From: Alphaproteobacteria bacterium
GTDB taxonomy: Bacteria > Pseudomonadota > Alphaproteobacteria > Micavibrionales > UBA1664
Assembly (NCBI GenBank): GCA_018969935.1
Contig: JAGWXJ010000005.1
Location: 1 to 31,248, forward strand
Reading direction: 5' to 3'
Length of the DNA: 31,248 nucleotides
Below are positions 16,187 to 23,139 of the stretch, piece after piece; position 1 is the first letter of the stretch, and each line of letters starts with the position of its first letter. Made by a program: the position numbers and the translations under genes. The notes below the pieces were generated by a model. The model saw only the letters and a list, made by a program, of their open reading frames with translations, did not search any database and was not told the DNA's origin.

Positions 16187-16281
16187 TGGCGGAGACGGAG
16201 GGATTCGAACCCTCGATACAAGTTTGACACTCGTATAACGGTTTAGCAAACCGCCGCCTTCAGCCTCTCGGCCACGTCTCC
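16187..16281 (-). tRNA. tRNA-Ser (anticodon GCU), CCA encoded
   Basis: On the minus strand the acceptor arms GGAGACG and CGTCTCC pair perfectly, followed by G and an encoded CCA. The anticodon loop reads TTGCTAA, so the anticodon is GCU, for AGC/AGU serine codons. A long variable arm and the TTCGAAT T-loop confirm a class II serine tRNA. The whole is 95 bases including CCA. A TTTTC stretch follows the 3' end. Confidence 0.95.
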
Positions 16282-16341
16282 GCATTTAGGCGCCCCGCAT
16301 CATAGCCAGCGGCGGCCTACGGTCAACAAACTATTTTGGCC

Positions 16342-17361
16342 CTAGGCGGCCACAAGGCACTGGAGGCTGATGCGCCCTTTCTTGTCACTATGCTTGGTTT
16401 CCAGCCTGAAGCCGGTCTGGGCATAGCAATGGTCCAGAAAATACTGCGGAAATTTGTAGGAGTTGCAGTAATTGAACAGCTCGCCCTTTTTGTAGCGTAT
16501 GGGTTCACCTTTGCCGAAGCTGAATTCCCCGTCCTGCACAGCCTCGAACCCGTTGATGAACAGGTGGTTCTGCGGCTGCCAGCGTTTGACGTGCCTGAAA
16601 TGGTGGGGCTTGAAGCCTTCTGTCGGCAATTCATCATGCACACGCCTTAGCATGGCGTTACTAAAATCACTGATAAGCCGGTGCCCGTACGCGGCTTCAA
16701 GGCTGCGGCGGTCTTGGTTTTGGTCCACACCCAGTATCAGGTAGTCGCCTTCGCTCATATGTTTGCGGCAGTTGGCCAGTGCCTGAATAACCACATCCTT
16801 GGGTAGTGGCGCGTCCTCAAAACCTTCGGCATTGCCAAGCGTGCTGCCAAATTCAATGAAAATACGCGGGCCCGCGTGCGGGATATCCATGTCATCGGTA
16901 ATGAAGTTCTTGTTCCTCATGCCGATTTTGACGCCCTTGATCCGTTCGCGGACCGTAGTGGCGGCATGGAATGCGGATTCAAGCGAGTAATCGACGCCGT
17001 AATAAAAATCCGGCTGTACGGCTTCTACAAAAGGGACGGTCTTAAGCTGGGCCGCGTGCTGCGATCCGGTACCAAGCTCGACGACAGTAAGCGGCCCGCG
17101 CTCCTTCAGTTTATTGGCAACCGCGTTGAAGTAGGGCGCGCACTTGGCAATCAGGCCAGCCTCGCATGTAAAGGGGTAGTAATGCGTGTCTTCGGCCAGC
17201 GTAAACTGCTCCCACATGTTAAGGGCGGCACCGGTAAAAATATGCTTGAGGGCATGGCCCGAGCGTTTTTTGGTAAACAAGGCCTCCATGTCCGACATGA
17301 ATGTCTGTTCGGGGAAGGAAGCAAAATAATGGCGTGTAGGTAGCGCGTTGTTCGCAGGCAT
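16342..17361 (-). CDS. EgtD-like (histidine-specific methyltransferase family) SAM methyltransferase
   Basis: The layout fits the EgtD/DUF2260 methyltransferase family: an N-terminal substrate-domain stretch with GAALNMWEQFT and HYYPFTCEA (EgtD counterparts read roughly GS-LFE-I and EYY-TR-E), motif I VVELGTGSQ at about 93-101, the block IFIEFGSTLGN at 168-177, a SDFSNAMLRRV region, and a C-terminal FNYCNSYKF block. In EgtD the last block normally has a Glu that, with a Ser, holds the histidine imidazole. Here the Ser and Lys-Phe are kept but the Glu position appears changed. Ergothioneine synthesis is therefore doubtful, and no egtB is present. The gene follows the XRE regulator after 9 bp, probably in one transcript. 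The residues upstream of the ATG give no obvious ribosome binding site. Confidence 0.7.
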   Translation of the reverse strand: MPANNALPTRHYFASFPEQTFMSDMEALFTKKRSGHALKHIFTGAALNMWEQFTLAEDTHYYPFTCEAGLIAKCAPYFNAVANKLKERGPLTVVELGTGSQHAAQLKTVPFVEAVQPDFYYGVDYSLESAFHAATTVRERIKGVKIGMRNKNFITDDMDIPHAGPRIFIEFGSTLGNAEGFEDAPLPKDVVIQALANCRKHMSEGDYLILGVDQNQDRRSLEAAYGHRLISDFSNAMLRRVHDELPTEGFKPHHFRHVKRWQPQNHLFINGFEAVQDGEFSFGKGEPIRYKKGELFNYCNSYKFPQYFLDHCYAQTGFRLETKHSDKKGRISLQCLVAA

Positions 17362-17370
17362 AGGGGATGA

Positions 17371-18048
17371 TCAGGCTTGTTTGCGTGTTGCGGTTTCGGT
17401 GGCGGGCGTGACTTTTCGGGCAACCGTGTCCCAAAAACGGTAGAACATCAGTTTGAAACCCGCGCTGAAATAGCGGTTGGATAACAGGCGCACTGTCACG
17501 TTGTCGGGGTCAAAATGGATAAGCGCAAGCTTGTCGCCGTAAACATAAAACGATGTGTTGTCGTAAAATAAATCGCCGGGCAGATAACGGTATTCGGCAT
17601 GTTCGGCGAACGTAAAGTTGTCGCCCTCCTTTACTAAAATATGCGCGCGGATGTTCTCGATATTCGCAATCTTGTCGCACAGCACACGCGCCTCTTCGGC
17701 ACCCAGCCATTTGACCCAGTTGTTTTCATCCACGTTGGATACGCAGTAGGTGCCGGGCTTCTTGGACAGTGTTTCATACACGTCTTCCATGAAGTACCTG
17801 AAACCATCCGACCCTTCGAGGCAGATAACATCCTGCTCCAGATACCTGATACCGTTATCAGCCGTGAACCGTATGCCCGATCGCTCGAAAAACGATTTTA
17901 TGAGCTCCAGCGAGCGGCCCGAGGGGTCATTCGCCCCGCGTTCAATGTTGGAAAGCGTATATTTGGTAATTCCGCACTTTGAAGCCACTTCGTCTTGGCT
18001 CAGGTCCAGATGGGCACGGGCTGCCCGTATTTGGGATGGGGTTATCAT
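17371..18048 (-). CDS. XRE-family transcriptional regulator, 225 aa
   Basis: A Cro/C1-type helix-turn-helix occupies about residues 5-60: IRAARAHLDLSQDEVASKCG, then ITKYTLSNIERGANDPS. It is followed by the GIRF segment common in alphaproteobacterial XRE regulators. The rest (about 75-215) is an additional soluble domain, with YFMEDVYETL, KWLGAEEARVLCDKI and YRYLPGDLFYDNT. It probably senses a signal, but I cannot name it. The gene lies directly upstream of the EgtD-like gene, so it may control that gene or both. The intergenic region before it (18049-18288) is divergent with the K+ channel gene. Confidence 0.8.
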   Translation of the reverse strand: MITPSQIRAARAHLDLSQDEVASKCGITKYTLSNIERGANDPSGRSLELIKSFFERSGIRFTADNGIRYLEQDVICLEGSDGFRYFMEDVYETLSKKPGTYCVSNVDENNWVKWLGAEEARVLCDKIANIENIRAHILVKEGDNFTFAEHAEYRYLPGDLFYDNTSFYVYGDKLALIHFDPDNVTVRLLSNRYFSAGFKLMFYRFWDTVARKVTPATETATRKQA

Positions 18049-18288
18049 GCGATAAATCCGTAAAACTTTTTAATTTTTGCACGATTACGGATACCAAAGG
18101 TCGTGTAAAGCAGAAAAAATTGAAAAGAAGGACAACTTTTGTGCGGTTTTTATTTTGCAAACCTATTCTTGCTTGATGGATAATCGGGTTAGTTTATAGA
18201 AAATCAAAGCGAGCCGTTGCCTACTTTGGTCGTCACGCCTCAATAAGTAGCCAATAAATTGCCTCTTTCATTCTCGAAAATAGCGCCT
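18049..18288. promoter_or_regulatory. Divergent intergenic region, XRE regulator / K+ channel
   Basis: The gap is AT-rich and 240 bp long. An imperfect inverted repeat TGCACGA (about 18078) to TCGTGTA (about 18101) flanks a 16-nt centre just upstream of the XRE gene. It could be an autoregulatory operator. I see no RNA gene and no Fnr box. Confidence 0.35.
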
Positions 18289-18972
18289 ATGGGCACACAG
18301 GTATTCAAATCCGTTCTCCGTCACCGTTTCGGCATCATGCTTGTACTGCAGGTGGGCATGCTCATGGCGGCTGCGTTCGCGCAAAAAACCTTGTTCGAGG
18401 AGGAGATTTTCATGCTCGCGCTGCTGGGCATGCTGGCGGGTGGGGGGCTCTCGATTCTCAAGGGCACAAAACATATGGCCACCTTCAAGGCGGCGGCAAT
18501 CATTACGTTGGCAGCAAATATACTTGCTTACTTCACCAGCATCCCGTTCCCCGATTTGCTGGCTTACGGAATCAATCTTGTGTTTATGGTCTGGGTACTA
18601 TTCGCCATGGCATCGGTCGTCTTTTTCAAAGGCGGCGAAAACGAGAACATCGTGTTGGGCGCTGCCTGCATTTATGTCCACATAGGCATGGTGTTCGCGT
18701 TCATATTTTTGATGATAGATGCCTTCGTACCAAACTCCTTCTCACAGACGGCCTTCACCACAGGCCAGACCGAGGTTAACAGCTTTCTCGGCCGCTTTCT
18801 GTATTACAGCTACGTCACGCTAGGCACCGTCGGCTACGGCGATATTGTGCCTCTAAGCCCCGAAGCACGGTATTTTTCAGTGATGGAAACCATATTGGGC
18901 CAGCTCTATCTCGCCATCGTGGTGGCAAGGCTGGTGGGCATGCCGAATCTTAAAAAGGATTTAGGCGATTAG
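18289..18972 (+). CDS. Two-pore-helix (Ion_trans_2-type) potassium channel
   Basis: The K+ selectivity filter T-V-G-Y-G-D (residues 180-185) is perfect. It lies between a pore helix (FLYYSYVTLG) and a final helix (TILGQLYLAIVVARLVG). Four earlier hydrophobic segments at about 17-35, 41-55, 66-83 and 91-113, plus one at 121-143, precede the pore, so the protein has about six helices. It has no RCK or cyclic-nucleotide domain, so it would be a simple inner-membrane K+ channel. The ATG at 18289 is preferred to a TTG at 18259. Its stop overlaps the stop of the convergent fnr gene by 4 bp. Confidence 0.85.
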   Translation: MGTQVFKSVLRHRFGIMLVLQVGMLMAAAFAQKTLFEEEIFMLALLGMLAGGGLSILKGTKHMATFKAAAIITLAANILAYFTSIPFPDLLAYGINLVFMVWVLFAMASVVFFKGGENENIVLGAACIYVHIGMVFAFIFLMIDAFVPNSFSQTAFTTGQTEVNSFLGRFLYYSYVTLGTVGYGDIVPLSPEARYFSVMETILGQLYLAIVVARLVGMPNLKKDLGD

Positions 18973-19712
18973 TCTTCGCAAGGGTAGGCGTTCGAGCACG
19001 CGGAGCACGTGTACGAAATCAGCTCGTCCATGGATTTGATCTCGATGGTGGAGCCGCTGACCTTAAGCCCGAGGTCGTCCTTAAGGCGTGCAAGGGCGCG
19101 CGAAAAAGTTTCCGACTGCATGCCAAGGCGCGATGCGATAAGCGTCTTGTCGTAAGGCAGGTGAAGCACCACGGGGTTGGCCTTTTTGGCAGGAATCAAG
19201 CGGAGCAGGAAGCACCCGAGGCGTTGCGGCGCGTTCTGGATGGTTCTGTGTTCTATCTCCTTGTCTTTCTCGCGCTGGCCTTGCACAAGGTGCTTGAGCA
19301 TCTTGAGCGAGAACGTCTGGTTCGTCGCAATCTCGTTACGCAGAATCGAAATAGGGTAGGCGGCAATCTTGGCGTCCTGCACCACTTCCGCGCTGCATGA
19401 GTACTGTTTGTTGTCGAAAAGATCGGTTTCCCCGAAAATGGTGCCCGCGGGCAAAACATCCACAATCACTTCATCGCCGTCCAGCGTTTGGCGGAAAAGC
19501 TTCACCCAGCCTGAAAGCACAACATAAAACCACTCGGCCAGATCGTCCTGCAGGAAGATGACATGGCCCTTGGAAAAATCCTGGATATTGCCGTTATTGT
19601 TCAGTTTCGTAAGGAAAGCGGGGTCAGCATCGCGGAAAAGCACAAGCTCGCTAAGCGCGGCGGTGGGGCCCTCATCATGGCTTTGGCATTTCTTACTGGA
19701 CAACGTATTCAT
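18969..19712 (-). CDS. Fnr/FixK-type transcriptional regulator with C-terminal Cys motif
   Basis: This is a Crp/Fnr-family regulator: a cyclic-nucleotide-like beta-roll (about residues 20-120, with HVIFLQDDLAEWFYVVLSG and GTIFGETDLF), a dimerisation helix and a winged helix-turn-helix. The recognition helix holds E-T-F-S-R, which keeps the Glu, Ser and Arg that read TTGA half-sites in FNR. The N-terminus has only one Cys, whereas the extreme C-terminus reads C-S-A-C-S-N-A-Y-P-C, that is C-x2-C-x5-C. This is the spacing of the N-terminal iron-sulfur ligands of E. coli FNR. The start at 19712 (MNTLSS) has AAGAG upstream and is preferred to 19730, whose ATG has no ribosome binding site. An Fnr box lies upstream, shared with ccoN. 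Confidence 0.88.
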   Translation of the reverse strand: MNTLSSKKCQSHDEGPTAALSELVLFRDADPAFLTKLNNNGNIQDFSKGHVIFLQDDLAEWFYVVLSGWVKLFRQTLDGDEVIVDVLPAGTIFGETDLFDNKQYSCSAEVVQDAKIAAYPISILRNEIATNQTFSLKMLKHLVQGQREKDKEIEHRTIQNAPQRLGCFLLRLIPAKKANPVVLHLPYDKTLIASRLGMQSETFSRALARLKDDLGLKVSGSTIEIKSMDELISYTCSACSNAYPCED

Positions 19713-19734
19713 GGATACTCTTTTGAACATTAGA

Positions 19735-19783
19735 TTGACTTAAATCAAGGCCCAATTTGACACGGCGCACCATATTCGATTCC
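19735..19783 (+). promoter_or_regulatory. Fnr box and class II promoter of ccoN; also upstream of fnr
   Basis: TTGAC-TTAA-ATCAA (19735-19748) fits the FNR consensus TTGAT-N4-ATCAA with one mismatch. A CATATT element at 19771-19776 would place the transcription start near 19783, so the box is centred at -41.5, the class II activator position. On the other side the box is about 30 bases before the likely fnr start codon. Fnr may therefore control its own gene too. Confidence 0.85.
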
Positions 19784-19810
19784 GCGCGCAAACCAGCGAG
19801 GTACCTTTAA

Positions 19811-21253
19811 ATGTTACAACAGAATTCGTCCAATACTTCCCCCTACAATGACGATGTCGTCCGCTATTTCGCTCTGGCGACCGTATTCTGGGGTGTCGCA
19901 GGCTTTTTGGTAGGCTTGCTTATTGCCCTTCAGATGGCATTCCCCGCCCTGAACTTCGAGCCGTTCCTGACATTCGGCCGCATGAGGCCGCTGCACACCT
20001 CGGCAGTCATTTTTGCATTCGGTGGCAATGCCCTTTTTGCAACTAGCTATTATATCGTCCAGCGCACATGCCACGCGCGCCTCTTCAGCGATGGCCTCGC
20101 CAAATTCACTTTCTGGGGGTACCAGTCAGTCATCCTCATGGCGGGCCTCGGCTACCTGTTTGGCGTAACCCAAGGCAAGGAATACGCCGAGCCGGAATGG
20201 TACGTCGATCTCTGGCTCACCGTCGTCTGGGTTGCCTACCTTGTTGTTTTCCTTGGTACGGTCATCAAACGCAAGGAGCCGCATATCTATGTGGCCAACT
20301 GGTTCTTCCTCGCGTTCATCATCACGGTGGCTGTCCTGCACCTCGGCAACGGCCTGTCGGTTCCTGTCAGCCTTCTCGGTACAAAAAGCTACACGGTAAT
20401 GTCGGGCGTCCAGTCCGCCATGATCCAGTGGTGGTACGGCCACAACGCCGTGGGTTTCTTCCTGACGGCTGGCTTCCTTGGCATGATGTACTACTTCATC
20501 CCCAAGCGCGCCGAACGTCCGGTCTATTCCTACCGTTTGTCCATCCTGCACTTCTGGTCGCTCATTTTCATCTATATCTGGGCAGGCCCGCACCACTTGC
20601 ACTACACGGCATTGCCTGATTGGGCGCAAACGCTGGGTATGACATTCTCCATCATGCTCTGGATGCCTTCATGGGGCGGTATGATCAACGGTATGATGAC
20701 GCTCTCTGGCGCCTGGCACAAACTCCGTCAGGATCCTGTGCTGCGCTTCATGATCATCGCGCTTGCCTTCTACGGTATGTCCACCTTCGAAGGTCCGCTG
20801 ATGTCGATTAAATCGGTCAACTCGCTCTCCCACTACACGGATTGGACCATCGGTCACGTGCACTCCGGTGCGCTTGGCTGGGTTGGCTTCATCACCTTCG
20901 GCGCGCTCTACTACATGATCCCGCGCCTGTGGGGCCGCAAGGAAGTCTATTCCCTGAAGCTGGTTGAACTGCATCTCTGGGTCGCAACCCTCGGTATCGT
21001 CCTGTACATCGTCGCAATGTGGATTGCCGGCATCATGCAAGGCCTGATGTGGCGCTCCTATAACGAGATGGGCTTCCTCGAATACTCCTTCGTGGAAACC
21101 GTGATGGCCATGCACCCTTACTACATCATCCGCGCACTCGGCGGTGCACTCTACCTCGGTGGCGCATTGGTGATGGTCTACAACTTCTGGCGCACCATCC
21201 GTGGTGATGTTGCCGCCGAAACCCGCACTCAAGCCGTAGGGGCCGTAGCATGA
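19811..21253 (+). CDS. ccoN: cbb3-type cytochrome c oxidase subunit I
   Basis: Catalytic subunit of the high-affinity cbb3 oxidase, an inner-membrane proton-pumping enzyme that reduces O2 to water in low oxygen. The 480 residues match the family's usual length, with about twelve helices. Visible ligands are H62 (low-spin haem b), H211 in WWYGHNAVGF and H261/H262 in AGPHHLHY (CuB), and the pair in GHVHSGALGW (H349 and H351, high-spin and low-spin haem). Tyr255 in FIYIWAG corresponds to the active-site cross-linked Tyr. The ATG has GCGAGG upstream. Its stop overlaps the ccoO start (ATGA). Transcription is expected from the Fnr-dependent promoter at 19735-19783. Confidence 0.97.
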   Translation: MLQQNSSNTSPYNDDVVRYFALATVFWGVAGFLVGLLIALQMAFPALNFEPFLTFGRMRPLHTSAVIFAFGGNALFATSYYIVQRTCHARLFSDGLAKFTFWGYQSVILMAGLGYLFGVTQGKEYAEPEWYVDLWLTVVWVAYLVVFLGTVIKRKEPHIYVANWFFLAFIITVAVLHLGNGLSVPVSLLGTKSYTVMSGVQSAMIQWWYGHNAVGFFLTAGFLGMMYYFIPKRAERPVYSYRLSILHFWSLIFIYIWAGPHHLHYTALPDWAQTLGMTFSIMLWMPSWGGMINGMMTLSGAWHKLRQDPVLRFMIIALAFYGMSTFEGPLMSIKSVNSLSHYTDWTIGHVHSGALGWVGFITFGALYYMIPRLWGRKEVYSLKLVELHLWVATLGIVLYIVAMWIAGIMQGLMWRSYNEMGFLEYSFVETVMAMHPYYIIRALGGALYLGGALVMVYNFWRTIRGDVAAETRTQAVGAVA

Positions 21254-21987
21254 GCTTAATGAAAAAACACACCCATCTTGAACGCAACTCCATCCTGATG
21301 CTCGTCTGCATCATCGTGGTGGTGCTGATTGGCGGCATCGTCGAGATTATCCCGCTCTTCCGCATGGAAACGGTGATCGAGCCGGTGAAGGGCATGCGCC
21401 CCTATACCCCGCTGGAACTGGCAGGCCAGAACATCTTCATCCGTGAAGGGTGCAACGTCTGCCACTCCCAGCAGATCCGCCCCTTGCGTGATGAAGTTGT
21501 ACGCTACGGCCACTACTCGCTGGCTGCCGAAAGCATGTACGATCACCCGTTCCTCTGGGGCTCCAAACGCACAGGGCCTGATCTGGCCCGCGTGGGTGGC
21601 CGCTATTCCGATGAATGGCACGTGGCTCACTTGAAAAACCCGCGCGATGTGGTGCCTGAATCCATCATGCCTACCTATTCCATGCTGGCTAAACGTGCAG
21701 TCAAGCTGGATGACATGCCCGCCCACCTTAAAACCCTGCGTATCGTAGGGGTGCCTTACACCGATGACATGGTGGAGGAAGCCTATAACGATGGTATGGC
21801 TCAGGCCCGCGCCGACAGCCCGAACATCGATGGCCTCAAAGCCCGCTACGGTGACAAGGTGAACGCCCGTGACTTCGATGGGAACCCGAACCTGACATCC
21901 GAGATGGATGCGCTGGTGGCCTACCTGCAGGTACTGGGCACGATGGTTGACTTCTCCGACTACGAACCCGCAGCAGGTGCAAAATGA
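21250..21987 (+). CDS. ccoO: cbb3-type cytochrome c oxidase subunit II (mono-haem c)
   Basis: Membrane-anchored mono-haem cytochrome c that relays electrons from CcoP to CcoN. One N-terminal helix (about residues 16-36) is followed by a periplasmic domain with C68-N-V-C71-H72. The axial Met lies in ESIMPTYSML. The 245-residue length is normal. The start overlaps the ccoN stop by 4 bp, and its stop overlaps the ccoQ start in the same way. Confidence 0.96.
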   Translation: MSLMKKHTHLERNSILMLVCIIVVVLIGGIVEIIPLFRMETVIEPVKGMRPYTPLELAGQNIFIREGCNVCHSQQIRPLRDEVVRYGHYSLAAESMYDHPFLWGSKRTGPDLARVGGRYSDEWHVAHLKNPRDVVPESIMPTYSMLAKRAVKLDDMPAHLKTLRIVGVPYTDDMVEEAYNDGMAQARADSPNIDGLKARYGDKVNARDFDGNPNLTSEMDALVAYLQVLGTMVDFSDYEPAAGAK

Positions 21988-22139
21988 TTGATTTCATCGC
22001 GCACCACGCAGGTTCCATCGGTCTGGTTATCTTCTTCGGGTTTTTCACGGCAACGGCCTGCTGGGTCTACCGTCCGAATTCCAAAGAAAGCTACATCGCC
22101 AAAGCCAATATTCCCTTGAAAGAGGACACCTATGAGTGA
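21984..22139 (+). CDS. ccoQ: cbb3-type cytochrome c oxidase subunit IV
   Basis: This small gene encodes 51 residues starting MIDFIAHHAG. It has one membrane helix (IGLVIFFGFFTATACWVY) and a short Arg/Lys-rich cytoplasmic tail, as in CcoQ/FixQ. CcoQ stabilises the complex under oxygen. The start overlaps the ccoO stop, and the end overlaps the ccoP start by 8 bp. Position between ccoO and ccoP and size both fit. Confidence 0.92.
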   Translation: MIDFIAHHAGSIGLVIFFGFFTATACWVYRPNSKESYIAKANIPLKEDTYE

Positions 22140-23139
22140 TCAAAACAAACCCGAAATCGACAAAATCAGCGGCGTTGAAACCACGGGCCATGAGTGGGAT
22201 GGCCTGAAGGAACTCAACAACCCGGCCCCGCGCTGGTGGCTCTGGATATTCTATGTCACATGCATCTGGTCCTTCGGTTATTGGGTTGTGTATCCGGCAT
22301 GGCCTACCTTGTCGGGGCACACCAAAGGCACCCTCGGCTGGACCCAGTTCAAGAAACTGGAAAACGAACAGGCTGAAATCACGGTCCGTCAGGCCACCTA
22401 TGCCGATGCATTCAAAAACGCATCCTTCGAACAGATTATGAAGGACGAAAAGCTGTATACATTCGCGGTTGCGGGCGGCAAGGCTGCCTTCAAAAACAAC
22501 TGTGCCACCTGCCACGGCAGCGGCGCACAGGGCGGCAAAGGCTACCCCAACCTCAACGATGATGATTGGCTGTGGGGCGGTAAGGTGTCCGACATCTATC
22601 AAACGCTTCAATACGGCATTCGTTCGGGCCACGATGAGGCACGCGTGTCGCAAATGCCTTCTTTTGGTAAGGACGGCGTCCTGAAACAGGATGAAATCAA
22701 GGGCGTAGCTGAATACGTCATCGCCCTCTCCGAAGGCAAGGCAACAGCCGATATGGCAGGCGCCAAGGTATTTGCCGAAAACTGCGCGGCCTGCCACGGC
22801 GAGCAGGGGCAGGGTGGCCGCGAAGTAGGCGCGCCAAAACTGGCCGATGCCATCTGGCTTTACGGCGGCGATGAAAAAACGGTCTATGAAACCGTCTACA
22901 ATGCCCGTGCCGGCGTCATGCCGTACTGGAAAGGAAAACTGTCCGACGATACTCTGCGTATGCTAACGGTCTACGTGCATTCGCTGGGCGGCGGCGAGGC
23001 GGAAGAACAGCAGGCCGCGGCTCCGGCCCCTGCGCCGGAAGCGGTACCTGCTGCAACTGAGGGTGAACAACAACAAAATGCAACCGAACAACAGCCAGCA
23101 GCAGCCCAGCCAGCCCCAACCGGCGGCGAACAGCAATGA
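22132..23139 (+). CDS. ccoP: cbb3-type cytochrome c oxidase subunit III (di-haem c)
   Basis: Di-haem cytochrome c that accepts electrons from cytochrome c or quinol-linked donors. The N-terminal part has one clear helix (about residues 34-56, WWLWIFYVTCIWSFGYWVVY). Two haem motifs follow: C124-A-T-C-H128 and C218-A-A-C-H222, with the likely axial Met residues in SQMPSFG and GVMPYWKG. The 335-residue length exceeds the usual 290-300 because of an added C-terminal tail of about 45 residues rich in Ala, Gln, Glu and Pro after the last conserved YVHSLGGGE. This tail's coding region is also read by the start of ccoG in another frame (about 62-77 bp overlap). Confidence 0.95.
   Translation: MSDQNKPEIDKISGVETTGHEWDGLKELNNPAPRWWLWIFYVTCIWSFGYWVVYPAWPTLSGHTKGTLGWTQFKKLENEQAEITVRQATYADAFKNASFEQIMKDEKLYTFAVAGGKAAFKNNCATCHGSGAQGGKGYPNLNDDDWLWGGKVSDIYQTLQYGIRSGHDEARVSQMPSFGKDGVLKQDEIKGVAEYVIALSEGKATADMAGAKVFAENCAACHGEQGQGGREVGAPKLADAIWLYGGDEKTVYETVYNARAGVMPYWKGKLSDDTLRMLTVYVHSLGGGEAEEQQAAAPAPAPEAVPAATEGEQQQNATEQQPAAAQPAPTGGEQQ

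Noticed and set aside
16187..16281. tRNA-Ser as the attachment site of an integrated element
   Set aside because: No second copy of the tRNA 3' end, and no integrase, transposase or phage gene, is visible in the window.
15533..16285. 250-aa minus-strand open frame over the SGNH gene and the tRNA
   Set aside because: Its first part is the translated tRNA-Ser, and the rest is the complement of the SGNH gene, which has clear catalytic motifs.
16342..17361. Ergothioneine biosynthesis locus
   Set aside because: Only an EgtD-like gene is present, with a changed substrate block, and no EgtB sulfoxide synthase lies nearby.
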